Shown one piece after another: positions 38,103 to 46,995 of a DNA stretch of 64,000 nucleotides; position 1 is the stretch's first letter; the number at the start of each line of letters is the position of its first letter. Under the pieces are notes generated by a model. That model searched no databases. It was not told the origin of the DNA and saw nothing but the letters and a program-made list of their open reading frames with translations. A program made the position numbers and the translations under genes. The stretch is from Paraburkholderia lacunae. GTDB lineage: Bacteria; Pseudomonadota; Gammaproteobacteria; Burkholderiales; Burkholderiaceae. The stretch lies in assembly GCF_003353175.1 (NCBI RefSeq), contig NZ_QHKS01000001.1, positions 1-64,000 of the forward strand, given 5' to 3'.

Positions 38103-39071
38103 CTAACCCTCGAACAAGGCTCGGCTCTGCTCGTCCTGTTCGAGCCAGAGCCGGCTGTCGGGAAACCAGAATGCATCCGGACGCGGGGGCGACGCGAGCC
38201 GCACCCGAAGCGACGGATTGAATATTTTCGACCACGCGGACAAATACGACGGCGTCTTCACGAGAAATCCGCAATTCGAAAGCAGCAAGCTGGAAATCAG
38301 CGCTTCACGGCCGATTTCAAGTCCTGGATAGCCGCTGAAATGAACAGGCGTGCTGCCGTTTGCGAGTAGCTTTGCGGGCGCTACCTTGATTGGCTTGCTG
38401 AATGGCCACGCGACGAAGAAGTCGATAAACGCCTGCTCGTCGCTCGATACGAAAATACTGGTTAAATGCGGATTTTCCGCGAGCATCGATTCCACCAGCC
38501 GGCAAAAGTTGCTTCGGGAAACCGGCACGGCTTCCCGGCTCTTATCCGTGCCTCTGAAATGGGCGCCAAGCGTTGACGGGCCGATTTCGAGCCTTTCACA
38601 GATCGAGCTGACCTCATCGAAGATGTGCGCAGCCGGCCGATAATGCGCGAAAAAGAGTTCGCTCGCGCTCTTGAGTTGAAGCCGCTGTTCATACCGCTGG
38701 CGAAAGCCCAACTGAACGAGATCGCGAACCGTCGACGTTCTCACATTTTGCGTAGACGTTGTGCCTGATGGCTTCTGCACGGTTTCGAAGAAGGCCGAAA
38801 ACCAGTCCATTTTTCCCTCGGGATCTCCGTAGATCCCTCTGCGAGCCGAGATTCGCGGAGTCAGTTGTTTTTCGTCGCAATACATCAGAATAAACAGGAC
38901 CATCTGCATCACTGAGAAAAACCCGGAATTCTCCTGGATCTCAATAGCAAACACGCCCTTGTTCAAACGCTGCGTGGCATGGAGGGACATTCGACTGGGC
39001 ATCGCCACGGAATGCTTGAACCCCTCGCTGCGCCGGATCTGTTTTGCGCGCTCGACTACCTTTCTCAACAT
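38103..39071 (-). CDS. Fucosyltransferase-like glycosyltransferase
   Basis: 322 residues. A motif HFRGTDK near residue 190 matches the conserved H-R-(x)-TDK stretch of O-fucosyl/alpha-1,6-fucosyltransferase-like proteins that bind GDP-fucose, and the later segments SIFVSSDEQAFIDFF and ALISSLLLSNCGFLVKTPSYLS match that superfamily's C-terminal half. It carries no membrane segment. The ATG has GGAG seven bases upstream. It lies on the same strand as the peptide operon but 0.83 kb away, so a link is only inferred. Possible roles: glycosylation of the exported peptide, or surface polysaccharide synthesis. Confidence 0.6.
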   Translation of the reverse strand: MLRKVVERAKQIRRSEGFKHSVAMPSRMSLHATQRLNKGVFAIEIQENSGFFSVMQMVLFILMYCDEKQLTPRISARRGIYGDPEGKMDWFSAFFETVQKPSGTTSTQNVRTSTVRDLVQLGFRQRYEQRLQLKSASELFFAHYRPAAHIFDEVSSICERLEIGPSTLGAHFRGTDKSREAVPVSRSNFCRLVESMLAENPHLTSIFVSSDEQAFIDFFVAWPFSKPIKVAPAKLLANGSTPVHFSGYPGLEIGREALISSLLLSNCGFLVKTPSYLSAWSKIFNPSLRVRLASPPRPDAFWFPDSRLWLEQDEQSRALFEG

Positions 39072-39629
39072 GCCTAACTCCGGATTAATTAGGTGGTAGC
39101 TGAAAAACGGAACCTGCCGATTTGCGCTTCAAGACCCATGCAAGTCAGGTCTTGCGTACCAGCACGCAGTCATGCCCCTGGTAATCGCACGCCCAGGAGA
39201 AACACCTGACAAGAGCCGGATCGAGAACCGCGGAATGCGAAGAAAAGCGCCGCGCCGATCGCTGTTTCCCTGGATGTTCTGGCCTGAAAGCTGGCCACAA
39301 AAAAACGCGTTCAGCATAGCATCATGGCGCTATTTGTTGAGTAAGTTTGGCTCATGTTGGTGAGCCAGCACACTAAGTTCGGCAACCTTTTCCTCGCCCA
39401 TACTCAACCCACACTCAATCCACACTGAGCGCAGCACGGCGCACCGAAACGGCCTATAAAACAGAAGGCCCACTCGACGAATCATCGAGCGGGCCTGTTT
39501 GCTGGCAAGCAGTTCAGCGGCGAATCGAGCCGCCAATGGAATAAATGCACACGTTCGGTCGTTTATTCCCACGCGCGTCCGCACGCCGCGTGCCGCGCGA
39601 GACCAACACCAAAATCAGGAGCCGACATC
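39072..39629. other. Gene-poor stretch with a terminator-like hairpin
   Basis: 558 bp without a supported gene. At 39466-39496 the sequence AGGCCC-a-CTCGA / TCGAG-c-GGGCCT forms an 11-bp stem with one mismatch. Short open frames (for example 39330-39584 on the minus strand) lack motifs. Confidence 0.55.
39466..39496. terminator. Possible terminator hairpin
   Basis: Imperfect 11-bp stem as described for this gap, followed by a few T on both strands. No supported gene ends immediately beside it, so its role is unclear; it may be a leftover of a lost gene. Confidence 0.35.
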
Positions 39630-39998
39630 ATGCGCAAAACTCTTTTCTGCCTCTCCACGCTCACCCTGCTCGCGCTGCAACAAGCGGCTTTCGCCGAAGC
39701 GCCGAAAGTCGTCGATGGCCGTTTCGTCACTGCTGACGGCATGACGCTCTATACCTTCGACAAAGACACCACGCCCGGCGTGAGCGCCTGCACCGGCGGT
39801 TGCACGAGCTACTGGCCTGCGGCGGTAGCGGGCCCGTCGGACAAGCCGTCGGGCGACTGGACGCTGATCCCCTCTGCCGACGGCAAACAGCAATGGGCGT
39901 ACAAAGGTCATCCGCTCTACCGCTACTCCGCCGACAAGCAGACGGGAGACATGAAGGGAGAGGGCTTCAAGGACATGTGGCACACCGCCAAGCCCTGA
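39630..39998 (+). CDS. Secreted repeat-of-unknown-function protein (Lipoprotein_15 family)
   Basis: 122 residues. Signal peptide ends near residue 22 (ALQQAAFAEA). The mature part has the PF03640 pattern: DGMTLYTFDKDTTPGVSAC, GGCTSYWPA and a repeated block ending GHPLYRYSADKQTGDMKGEG. Small periplasmic or surface protein of unknown function. It stands alone; the start follows a GGAG about 8 nt upstream. Confidence 0.85.
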   Translation: MRKTLFCLSTLTLLALQQAAFAEAPKVVDGRFVTADGMTLYTFDKDTTPGVSACTGGCTSYWPAAVAGPSDKPSGDWTLIPSADGKQQWAYKGHPLYRYSADKQTGDMKGEGFKDMWHTAKP

Positions 39999-40047
39999 TG
40001 ATCACCAGCCGCTAGCAGCAACCGGTACGGCAAACGGAAAGCAGACA

Positions 40048-40074
40048 AGAAAAGCGCCGGCAGAACGCCGGCGC
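40048..40074 (-). terminator. Terminator of the small secreted protein gene
   Basis: Stem GCGCCGGC / GCCGGCGC (40054-40061, 40067-40074); on the minus strand it is followed by CTTTTCTTG. It lies downstream of the gene at 40155. Confidence 0.65.
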
Positions 40075-40154
40075 AGCACAAACGAACCAGCGAGGAACCC
40101 GCGACGAACCCGCGCGCGAACACCAGCGCGAGCACGAAGACAGTCAGCCTGGAT

Positions 40155-40421
40155 TCACTCGTCTTTAGGACACTGCAGATTGCAGCCGTTCGGATCGCCC
40201 AAATCGCCCCGTTTGCGCATGGCTGATTTCTTACCGGACTGATATTTGTCCGAGGGCGCCGATGCGGCGAACGGCATTTGCGGATGCTCAGCAAGGCGGA
40301 ACTGCTCTTGCAAAATACCGCCCGGCACGCCGGGCGCATTCTGGGCGAAGGCAACCGGAACGGCAGCGAGAAGCGCACCGGCCGTCGCGGCGGCAACACA
40401 TGCGTGAAGAAGAACGTTCAT
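40155..40421 (-). CDS. Small exported protein of unknown function
   Basis: 88 residues. A signal peptide ends near residue 26 (PVAFAQN). The mature part is short, Lys/Pro-rich and ends CNLQCPKDE, so it has two cysteines that could be oxidised in the periplasm. I do not recognise the family. It is convergent with the Lipoprotein_15 gene and is followed by a hairpin terminator. Confidence 0.65.
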   Translation of the reverse strand: MNVLLHACVAAATAGALLAAVPVAFAQNAPGVPGGILQEQFRLAEHPQMPFAASAPSDKYQSGKKSAMRKRGDLGDPNGCNLQCPKDE

Positions 40422-40531
40422 ATCGGGTCAGCGCGGCACAGCGCGCGGTCAAGGCGGAAGCGGAAGCTTAGAGAGTATCCGAAACGAACGCTAGACGCAG
40501 CGCCGTCGGCAGCGTCATGTTTTACCGTCGC

Positions 40532-41611
40532 TTACGCGGCTGCTTCACCGAGCCCCACGTCGAGATCGAGCAGCTTGCCGCAGTAGCTCGGATCGTAGCC
40601 TTCGAGTTGTTCGACGCTGTGGCGAAACGCGTCGCCGCGCAGCAGGTCGATCACCGTCGCGAGCGGCGCGCGCTCCAGCCGCGCGCGATCGCAGGCAAAG
40701 TAATAGTCCTCGTCGACGATCGGGATGAAGTCGAGCCCGAAGTGATGCGCCGCCGGCTCGACGCCGAAGCCCACATCCGCCATGCCGCTCGCCACGAACG
40801 CGGCAATCGCCGAGTGCGTCAGTTCCGTCGACGCATAACCGTTGACCCGATCCGGGTCGACGCCGACCTGCCTCAGCGCGAGATCGAGCAGCATCCGCGT
40901 GCCGGAACCGGGCTGGCGATTGACGAAGCGGATATCGTCGCGCGCGAGATCGCGCAAGCCGCCGATGTTCCTGGGATTGCCCTTGCCGAGAAACAGACCC
41001 TGCTTGCGCCGTGTCAGATGGACCAGCACGTGACGCTGCGGATCGAGCCAGCGCCGATACGTATCGGCGCACACCGCGCGAAACTCGCCGAGCGGCAAAT
41101 GGAAGCCGGCCAGATCGCATTCGCCGCGCGCCAGCGCGCTGACCGCGTCCGCGCTGTCGCGGTACTTGATATCGACCGGCAGATCGTGTGCGACCAGCGC
41201 CGTCACCAGCGCAGCGACGGCGTAGCCGTGCGACGCGTGAATCCGCACATCGTCGGCGGGGGACGCGAGCCAGCGGTTCAGCTCGCTCGCGACCTCGCTG
41301 GCGAGCGCCTGCATATTGCCGTCGAGCCGTTCGCCGCATAGACGCTGCGCACGCAGCACCGCCTGGCCCAATTCGGACAGCACCGAGCCGCGGCCACGCT
41401 CCTTCGCAACCAGCGGACCGCCCAAACGCTCTTCGATGCTGCGCAGCAAACCCCATGCGTGCCGGTAGGACAAACCCTTAAGCGCCGCCGCCTGCGCGAT
41501 GCTGCCGGACTCGTCCACCAGCGCGAGAAGCGGCACCACGTCCGACAGGCTTGCCTCGCGGCCATCGGGACCCCTCACGACCAGCTGCGCCTGACACTCG
41601 ATCCTGACCAT
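40532..41611 (-). CDS. fdsR: ModE-like HTH / periplasmic-binding-protein regulator of formate dehydrogenase
   Basis: 359 residues. Residues 1-110 form a winged helix of the ModE/LysR-like type (GSIAQAAALKGLSYRHAWGLLRSIEE), and the rest is a PBP-like domain with NRQPGSGTRMLLD typical of molybdate-related binding. The domain order is that of FdsR-type regulators of soluble formate dehydrogenases. It is divergent from fdsG, with palindromic DNA between. It probably senses molybdate, tungstate or formate; the ligand is not established here. Confidence 0.8.
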   Translation of the reverse strand: MVRIECQAQLVVRGPDGREASLSDVVPLLALVDESGSIAQAAALKGLSYRHAWGLLRSIEERLGGPLVAKERGRGSVLSELGQAVLRAQRLCGERLDGNMQALASEVASELNRWLASPADDVRIHASHGYAVAALVTALVAHDLPVDIKYRDSADAVSALARGECDLAGFHLPLGEFRAVCADTYRRWLDPQRHVLVHLTRRKQGLFLGKGNPRNIGGLRDLARDDIRFVNRQPGSGTRMLLDLALRQVGVDPDRVNGYASTELTHSAIAAFVASGMADVGFGVEPAAHHFGLDFIPIVDEDYYFACDRARLERAPLATVIDLLRGDAFRHSVEQLEGYDPSYCGKLLDLDVGLGEAAA

Positions 41612-41673
41612 ATATGCTGATCTCTTTCCTATTGCACGAGCCGTTTCACCCGCCTATTGTTCGGCTATCCCAT

Positions 41674-41709
41674 ATTCATAAACGAAGCATAAATGCACGC
41701 ATTATGAAT
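41674..41709. promoter_or_regulatory. Candidate fds operator
   Basis: ATTCATAA at 41674-41681 pairs with TTATGAAT at 41702-41709, with direct copies of a CATAAA-like core between. It lies between fdsR and fdsG, overlapping the first fdsG ATG, so it is a plausible FdsR binding site and argues for a later fdsG start. Confidence 0.45.
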
Positions 41710-41743
41710 GACAAGTGCATATATGACTTTGGAGGAGCCCCAC

Positions 41744-42229
41744 TTGGACGATTCCCTCGCTAGCGCGCCGGATCAACTCGTGCAACGCCACGCCCAACCG
41801 GGCAGGTCGTTGCTCGCGGTACTGCACGCGATTCAGGACGAACTCGGCTACGTGCCGCCCGCCACGGTTGCGCCGCTCGCACGCGCCATGAACCTGTCGC
41901 GCGCGGAAGTCCACGGCGTCATCACCTACTACCACCACTTCCGCACGCAGCCCGCCGCGCCCGTCACGGTGCAGCTGTGCCGCGCGGAAGCGTGCCGCAG
42001 CATGGGTACCGAGGCGCTCGCGCAGCATATCGAGGCGCGCACCGCTTGCCGCTTCGATGGGGAGCACCAGCATGACGCGACGGTGGAACTGGAATCGGTG
42101 TATTGCCTCGGCCAATGCGCGCTCTCGCCGGCGCTGATGATCAACGGCACGCTGCACGCGAAAGTCACGCCGCAAAAGTTCGACGCGCTCCTTGCCGCCG
42201 CCAGCAAATGTGTGGAGGTAACGGTATGA
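41744..42229 (+). CDS. fdsG: NAD-dependent formate dehydrogenase gamma subunit
   Basis: About 161 residues from a TTG preceded by GGAGGAG; ATGs at 41708 and 41723 are also in frame but overlap the operator-like palindrome. NuoE/24-kDa-like [2Fe-2S] subunit: the cysteines are in CRAEACRSMG and CLGQCALSPAL. It carries electrons between FdsA and FdsB in the soluble cytoplasmic enzyme. Its stop overlaps the fdsB start (ATGA). Confidence 0.9.
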   Translation: MDDSLASAPDQLVQRHAQPGRSLLAVLHAIQDELGYVPPATVAPLARAMNLSRAEVHGVITYYHHFRTQPAAPVTVQLCRAEACRSMGTEALAQHIEARTACRFDGEHQHDATVELESVYCLGQCALSPALMINGTLHAKVTPQKFDALLAAASKCVEVTV

Positions 42230-43797
42230 CGCGCGTCTATGTCCCCTGCGATTCGTCGGCGCTGGCGCTCGGCGCCGACGCCCTGGCGCAAGCGATCGAA
42301 GCCGAAGCCGCGCGCCGCGGTATGGAAATCGAACTGGTTCGCAACGGCTCACGCGGTCTGCTGTGGCTCGAACCGCTTGTCGAAGTCGCTACGGCTGAGG
42401 GCCGCGTTGGCTACGCGAACGTCGAAGAGACCGACGTCGCCTCGCTGTTCGATAGCGGCTTCATCGAAGGCGGCGAGCATGCGCGCCACGTCGGCGTGGT
42501 CGACGAAATTCCGTACCTGAAGAAACAGCAGCGCCTGACCTTCGCACGTATCGGCATCACCGACCCGCTGTCCATCGACGACTACGTCGCGCACGGCGGC
42601 CTCGAAGGCTTGCGCAACGCGCTGCAAGCCGACGGCGACGCCGCCTGCGAAGCGCTGATCGAATCGGGCCTGCGCGGCCGCGGCGGCGCGGCGTTCCCGG
42701 CCGGCATCAAGTGGCGTACGGTGCGCGGCGCGCAGGCGGCGCAGAAGTACATCGTCTGCAACGCGGATGAAGGCGATTCCGGCACCTTCTCCGACCGCCT
42801 CGTCATGGAAAGCGACCCGCTCATGCTGATCGAAGGGATGATCATCGCGGGCATCGTGACCGGCGCGACGGTCGGCTACATCTATGTGCGCAGCGAGTAT
42901 CCGCATTCGATCGCGACGCTCGAAGCCGCGATCGCCAGAGCGCGCGCCGCCGGCTGGCTCGGCGACAGTGTGCTCGGCGCGGCAGCGCATCGCTTCGAGC
43001 TGTTCGTCGCGAAGGGCGCAGGCGCTTACGTATGCGGCGAGGAAACCGCGCTGCTCGAATCGCTCGAAGGCAAGCGCGGCATCGTGCGGGCGAAGCCGCC
43101 GGTGCCAGCGCTAGTCGGCCTGTTCGGCCAGCCGACCGTGATCAACAACGTCATCACGCTGGCGACGGTGCCGCTCATCTTCGCGCGCGGCGCGGCGTTC
43201 TATAAGAACTTCGGCATGGGCCGCTCGCGCGGCACCCTGCCGTTCCAACTGGCGGGCAACGTGAAGCAAGGCGGTCTGGTCGAACTCGCGTTCGGCGTGA
43301 CGCTGCGCGAATTGATGTACGACTACGGCGGCGGCACGGCAAGCGGCAGGCCGGCGCGTGCGGTGCAAGTGGGCGGCCCGCTCGGCACCTATCTGCCGGA
43401 AAGCCAGTGGGACATTCCGATGGATTACGAGGCTTACGCGGCGGTCGGCGCGGTGGTCGGCCACGGCGGCATCGTCGTACATGACGACACCTCGAATCTC
43501 GCCGAACTCGCCCAGTACGCGATGCACTTCTGCGCACTCGAATCGTGCGGCAAATGCACGCCGTGCCGGATCGGCTCGACGCGCGGCGTCGAAGTGATCG
43601 GCCGGATTCGCAATGGCGACACCTCGACGCGGCAAGTGCAGTTGCTGCGCGATCTGTGCGACACGATGGTGTCCGGATCGCTGTGCGCGATGGGCGGCAT
43701 GACGCCGTTCCCGGTGCTCTCCGCGCTCGATCATTTCCCCGAAGATTTCGGTCTCGATAACGTGCACGATCACGCGCCCAAAGCGGCCGCGGCCTGA
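42226..43797 (+). CDS. fdsB: NAD-dependent formate dehydrogenase beta subunit (diaphorase)
   Basis: 523 residues, NuoF-like: FMN/NAD-binding motifs RGRGGAAFPAGIKW and NADEGDSGTFSDR, and the [4Fe-4S] motif ESCGKCTPCRIGSTRG near the C terminus. A thioredoxin-like N-terminal extension precedes it, as in FdsB. It reduces NAD+ with electrons from formate. It overlaps fdsG by 4 bp, so translation is coupled. Confidence 0.93.
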   Translation: MTRVYVPCDSSALALGADALAQAIEAEAARRGMEIELVRNGSRGLLWLEPLVEVATAEGRVGYANVEETDVASLFDSGFIEGGEHARHVGVVDEIPYLKKQQRLTFARIGITDPLSIDDYVAHGGLEGLRNALQADGDAACEALIESGLRGRGGAAFPAGIKWRTVRGAQAAQKYIVCNADEGDSGTFSDRLVMESDPLMLIEGMIIAGIVTGATVGYIYVRSEYPHSIATLEAAIARARAAGWLGDSVLGAAAHRFELFVAKGAGAYVCGEETALLESLEGKRGIVRAKPPVPALVGLFGQPTVINNVITLATVPLIFARGAAFYKNFGMGRSRGTLPFQLAGNVKQGGLVELAFGVTLRELMYDYGGGTASGRPARAVQVGGPLGTYLPESQWDIPMDYEAYAAVGAVVGHGGIVVHDDTSNLAELAQYAMHFCALESCGKCTPCRIGSTRGVEVIGRIRNGDTSTRQVQLLRDLCDTMVSGSLCAMGGMTPFPVLSALDHFPEDFGLDNVHDHAPKAAAA

Positions 43798-43811
43798 TCC
43801 AGGAGCCTCAC

Positions 43812-46800
43812 ATGTCCGACATGCTCAACTCCCCTGCCGGCGCCCCGCAGGAAGTCCCCCGCTCCGAAGAAGGTCCCCTTGGGGGATTGGGGGGCGGCTG
43901 CGGTTCCGGCAATTGCGCGTGCAAGTCGCAAGCCCTGCAAGCGCAACGACGCGCGCCCCGCTCGTTCTTCGACGACACCGACTACGGCACGCCCGAGCGC
44001 CACGCCGACGTCGACGTCACGCTCGAAATCGACGGCCAGTCGGTCACGGTGCCGGCCGGCACGTCGGTGATGCGCGCCGCCGTGGAAGCGGGCGTGAACG
44101 TGCCGAAGCTCTGTGCGACCGATTCGCTCGAACCGTTCGGCTCCTGCCGGCTGTGTCTGGTCGAGATCGAAGGCAAGCGCGGTTATCCGGCCTCGTGCAC
44201 GACGCCAGTCGAAGCCGGCATGAAAGTGCGCACGCAGACCGACCGCCTGCAATCGCTGCGCCGCAACGTGATGGAGCTGTACATCTCCGATCACCCGCTC
44301 GACTGTCTGACCTGTCCCGCCAACGGCGACTGCGAACTGCAGGACATGGCGGGCGTGACGGGCTTGCGCGAGGTGCGCTACGGCTTCGACGGCTCGAATC
44401 ATCTGAAGGACAAGAAAGACGAATCGAATCCGTACTTCACGTACGACCCGTCGAAGTGCATCGTCTGCAATCGCTGCGTGCGAGCCTGCGAAGAAACGCA
44501 AGGCACGTTCGCCTTGACCATCGCCGGGCGCGGTTTCGAATCGCGCGTGGCGGCGAGCGAAAACCAGCCGTTCATGGAATCGGAGTGCGTGTCGTGCGGC
44601 GCTTGCGTCGCGGCCTGCCCGACCGCGACCTTGCAGGAAAAGTCCGTGATCATGCTTGGCCAGTCCGAGCATTCGGTCGTCACCACGTGTGCGTATTGCG
44701 GCGTCGGCTGCTCGTTCAAGGCCGAGATGAAGGGCAACCAGGTCGTGCGGATGGTGCCGCACAAGAACGGCCAGGCGAACGAAGGCCACGCCTGCGTGAA
44801 AGGCCGCTTCGCGTGGGGTTACGCGACGCACAAGGACCGCATCACAAAGCCGATGATCCGCGCGAAGATCACGGATCCGTGGCGCGAAGTCAGCTGGGAA
44901 GAAGCGCTCAATTACGCCGCGTCGGAATTCCGCCGCATCCAGGCGAAACACGGCCGCGATTCGATCGGCGGCATTACCTCGTCGCGTTGCACGAACGAAG
45001 AAACGTATCTGGTGCAGAAGCTCGTGCGCGCCGCGTTCGGCAACAACAACGTGGACACGTGCGCGCGCGTGTGCCACTCGCCCACAGGCTACGGCCTGAA
45101 GACGACGCTCGGCGAATCGGCCGGCACGCAGACCTTCGCGTCGGTCGATAAAGCCGACGTCATCATGGTGATCGGCGCGAATCCGACCGACGGCCACCCG
45201 GTGTTCGGCTCGCGTCTGAAGCGCCGCGTACGCGAAGGCGCGAAGCTGATCGTCGTCGATCCGCGCCGCATCGATATCGTCGATACGCCGCATGTGAAGG
45301 CATCGCATCACTTGCAACTGCGTCCGGGCACCAACGTGGCGGTCGTCAACGCGCTCGCGCACGTGATCGTCACCGAGGGGCTGCTCAACGAAGCGTTCAT
45401 CGCCGAGCGCTGCGATACGCGCGCGTTCCAGCATTGGCGCGACTTTGTCGCGCTGCCGGAGAACGCGCCTGAGGCCACGGAAGAGATCACCGGCGTGCAG
45501 GCCCAGGACGTACGCGAAGCCGCCCGCATCTACGCCACCGGCGGCAACGCCGCGATCTACTACGGCCTCGGCGTCACCGAACACGCGCAAGGCTCGACCA
45601 TGGTGATGGGCATCGCCAACCTCGCGATGGCGACCGGCAACATCGGCCGCGAAGGCGTGGGCGTGAATCCGCTGCGCGGCCAGAACAACGTGCAGGGTTC
45701 GTGCGACATGGGCTCGTTCCCGCATGAACTGCCGGGCTATCGCCACATCAGCGACACGGTCACGCGCACGCTGTTCGAAGAGGCCTGGAACGTCACGCTG
45801 CAACCGGAACCCGGTCTGCGCATTCCGAACATGTTCGATGCCGCCGTGCACGGCACCTTCAAGGGCCTGTACTGCCAGGGCGAAGACATCGTGCAGTCCG
45901 ATCCGAACACGCATCATGTGTCGGCGGCGCTGTCGTCGATGGAATGCATCGTCGTGCAGGACATTTTCCTCAACGAGACCGCGAAGTACGCGCACGTGCT
46001 GCTGCCGGGCTCGTCGTTCCTCGAAAAGGACGGCACCTTCACCAACGCTGAGCGCCGCATCTCCCGCGTGCGCAAGGTGATGCCGCCGGTGCCGGGTTAC
46101 GCCGACTGGGAAGTCACGGTGATGCTCGCGCGCGCGCTCGGCTATGAAATGGACTACACGCATCCGTCGCAGATCATGGACGAGATCGCGCGTCTCACGC
46201 CGACCTTCCACGGTGTTTCGTACAGGAAGCTCGACGAGCTCGGCAGCATCCAGTGGCCGTGCAACGAGAACGCGCCCGACGGCACGCCGACCATGCACAT
46301 CGACACCTTCGTACGCGGCAAGGGCAAGTTCGTGATTACGAAGTTCATCGCGTCGCCGGAGAAGGTCACGCGCAAGTTTCCGCTGCTGCTCACCACCGGC
46401 CGAATTCTGTCGCAGTACAACGTCGGCGCGCAGACGCGCCGCACCGAGAACTCGCGCTGGCACGACGAAGACCGTCTGGAACTGCATCCGCACGACGCGG
46501 AGGAACGCGGCATCAGGACAGGCGATTGGGTCGGCATCGAATCGCGCGCGGGACAAACCGTGTTGCGCGCGAAGGTCACCGAGCGGATGCAACCGGGCGT
46601 CGTCTATACGACGTTCCACTTCCCCGAGTCCGGCGCGAACGTGATCACCACCGACAGCTCGGACTGGGCCACCAACTGCCCGGAATACAAGGTCACCGCG
46701 GTGCAGGTGATGCCGGTCGAGCAGCCGTCGCAGTGGCAGCAGGACTATTCGCGCTTCAACGCGGAGCAGCTCGATCTGCTGAAGCAGCGCGAGTTGGCCA

Positions 46801-46820
46801 ATGCAACGTCGGGTAAGTGA
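43812..46820 (+). CDS. fdsA: NAD-dependent formate dehydrogenase alpha subunit (molybdopterin)
   Basis: 1002 residues. Domains in order: a 2Fe-2S ferredoxin-like part (LEPFGSCRLCLVEIEGKRG), the NuoG-type HPLDCLTCPANGDC motif, two 4Fe-4S ferredoxin sites (CIVCNRCVRACEE and CVSCGACVAACP), then the Mo-bis-MGD domain with TTCAYCGVGCSF and the active-site cysteine in CARVCHSPTGYG. It oxidises formate to CO2 in the cytoplasm. Residues about 9-30 are encoded by a dispersed palindromic repeat, giving a Gly-rich insertion (GPLGGLGGGCGSGN) before the usual domain. Confidence 0.94.
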   Translation: MSDMLNSPAGAPQEVPRSEEGPLGGLGGGCGSGNCACKSQALQAQRRAPRSFFDDTDYGTPERHADVDVTLEIDGQSVTVPAGTSVMRAAVEAGVNVPKLCATDSLEPFGSCRLCLVEIEGKRGYPASCTTPVEAGMKVRTQTDRLQSLRRNVMELYISDHPLDCLTCPANGDCELQDMAGVTGLREVRYGFDGSNHLKDKKDESNPYFTYDPSKCIVCNRCVRACEETQGTFALTIAGRGFESRVAASENQPFMESECVSCGACVAACPTATLQEKSVIMLGQSEHSVVTTCAYCGVGCSFKAEMKGNQVVRMVPHKNGQANEGHACVKGRFAWGYATHKDRITKPMIRAKITDPWREVSWEEALNYAASEFRRIQAKHGRDSIGGITSSRCTNEETYLVQKLVRAAFGNNNVDTCARVCHSPTGYGLKTTLGESAGTQTFASVDKADVIMVIGANPTDGHPVFGSRLKRRVREGAKLIVVDPRRIDIVDTPHVKASHHLQLRPGTNVAVVNALAHVIVTEGLLNEAFIAERCDTRAFQHWRDFVALPENAPEATEEITGVQAQDVREAARIYATGGNAAIYYGLGVTEHAQGSTMVMGIANLAMATGNIGREGVGVNPLRGQNNVQGSCDMGSFPHELPGYRHISDTVTRTLFEEAWNVTLQPEPGLRIPNMFDAAVHGTFKGLYCQGEDIVQSDPNTHHVSAALSSMECIVVQDIFLNETAKYAHVLLPGSSFLEKDGTFTNAERRISRVRKVMPPVPGYADWEVTVMLARALGYEMDYTHPSQIMDEIARLTPTFHGVSYRKLDELGSIQWPCNENAPDGTPTMHIDTFVRGKGKFVITKFIASPEKVTRKFPLLLTTGRILSQYNVGAQTRRTENSRWHDEDRLELHPHDAEERGIRTGDWVGIESRAGQTVLRAKVTERMQPGVVYTTFHFPESGANVITTDSSDWATNCPEYKVTAVQVMPVEQPSQWQQDYSRFNAEQLDLLKQRELANATSGK
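43841..43898 (+). repeat. Dispersed GC-rich repeat inside the fdsA coding region
   Basis: Contains CGCCCCGCAGGAAGTCCCC and TCCCCTTGGGGGATTG, the same two blocks found between rpsA and ihfB at 14938-14970, here separated by 14 bp. It stays in frame and encodes the start of a Gly/Pro-rich insertion. Confidence 0.7.
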
Positions 46821-46827
46821 GGAAAAG

Positions 46828-46994
46828 TATGAACCACCCCCACGCTCACATACGTTCGCTGCCCCCCGAGGGGGCTCATGCCTCCCTTGGGGCAGCCCGG
46901 CAGGAGGCATATATGAACCACCCCCACGCTCACATACGTTCGCTGCCCCCCGAGGGGGCTCATGCCTCCCTTGGGGCGGCCCGGCAGGAGGCAT
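46828..46994 (+). repeat. Tandem direct repeat of 84 bp between fdsA and fdsD
   Basis: Positions 46828-46910 and 46912-46994 are identical except for one base (GGCAGCC/GGCGGCC). Each copy contains CGAGGGGGCTC and CCTCCCTTGGGGC palindromes and ends in a GGCAGGAGGCAT block that serves as the fdsD ribosome-binding site in copy 2. Confidence 0.9.
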
Positions 46995-46995
46995 G

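Noticed and set aside
29919..40000. Possible integrated element with duplicated attachment site at ssrA
   Set aside because: No repeated copy of the tmRNA 3' end, integrase or mobility gene is visible in the window.
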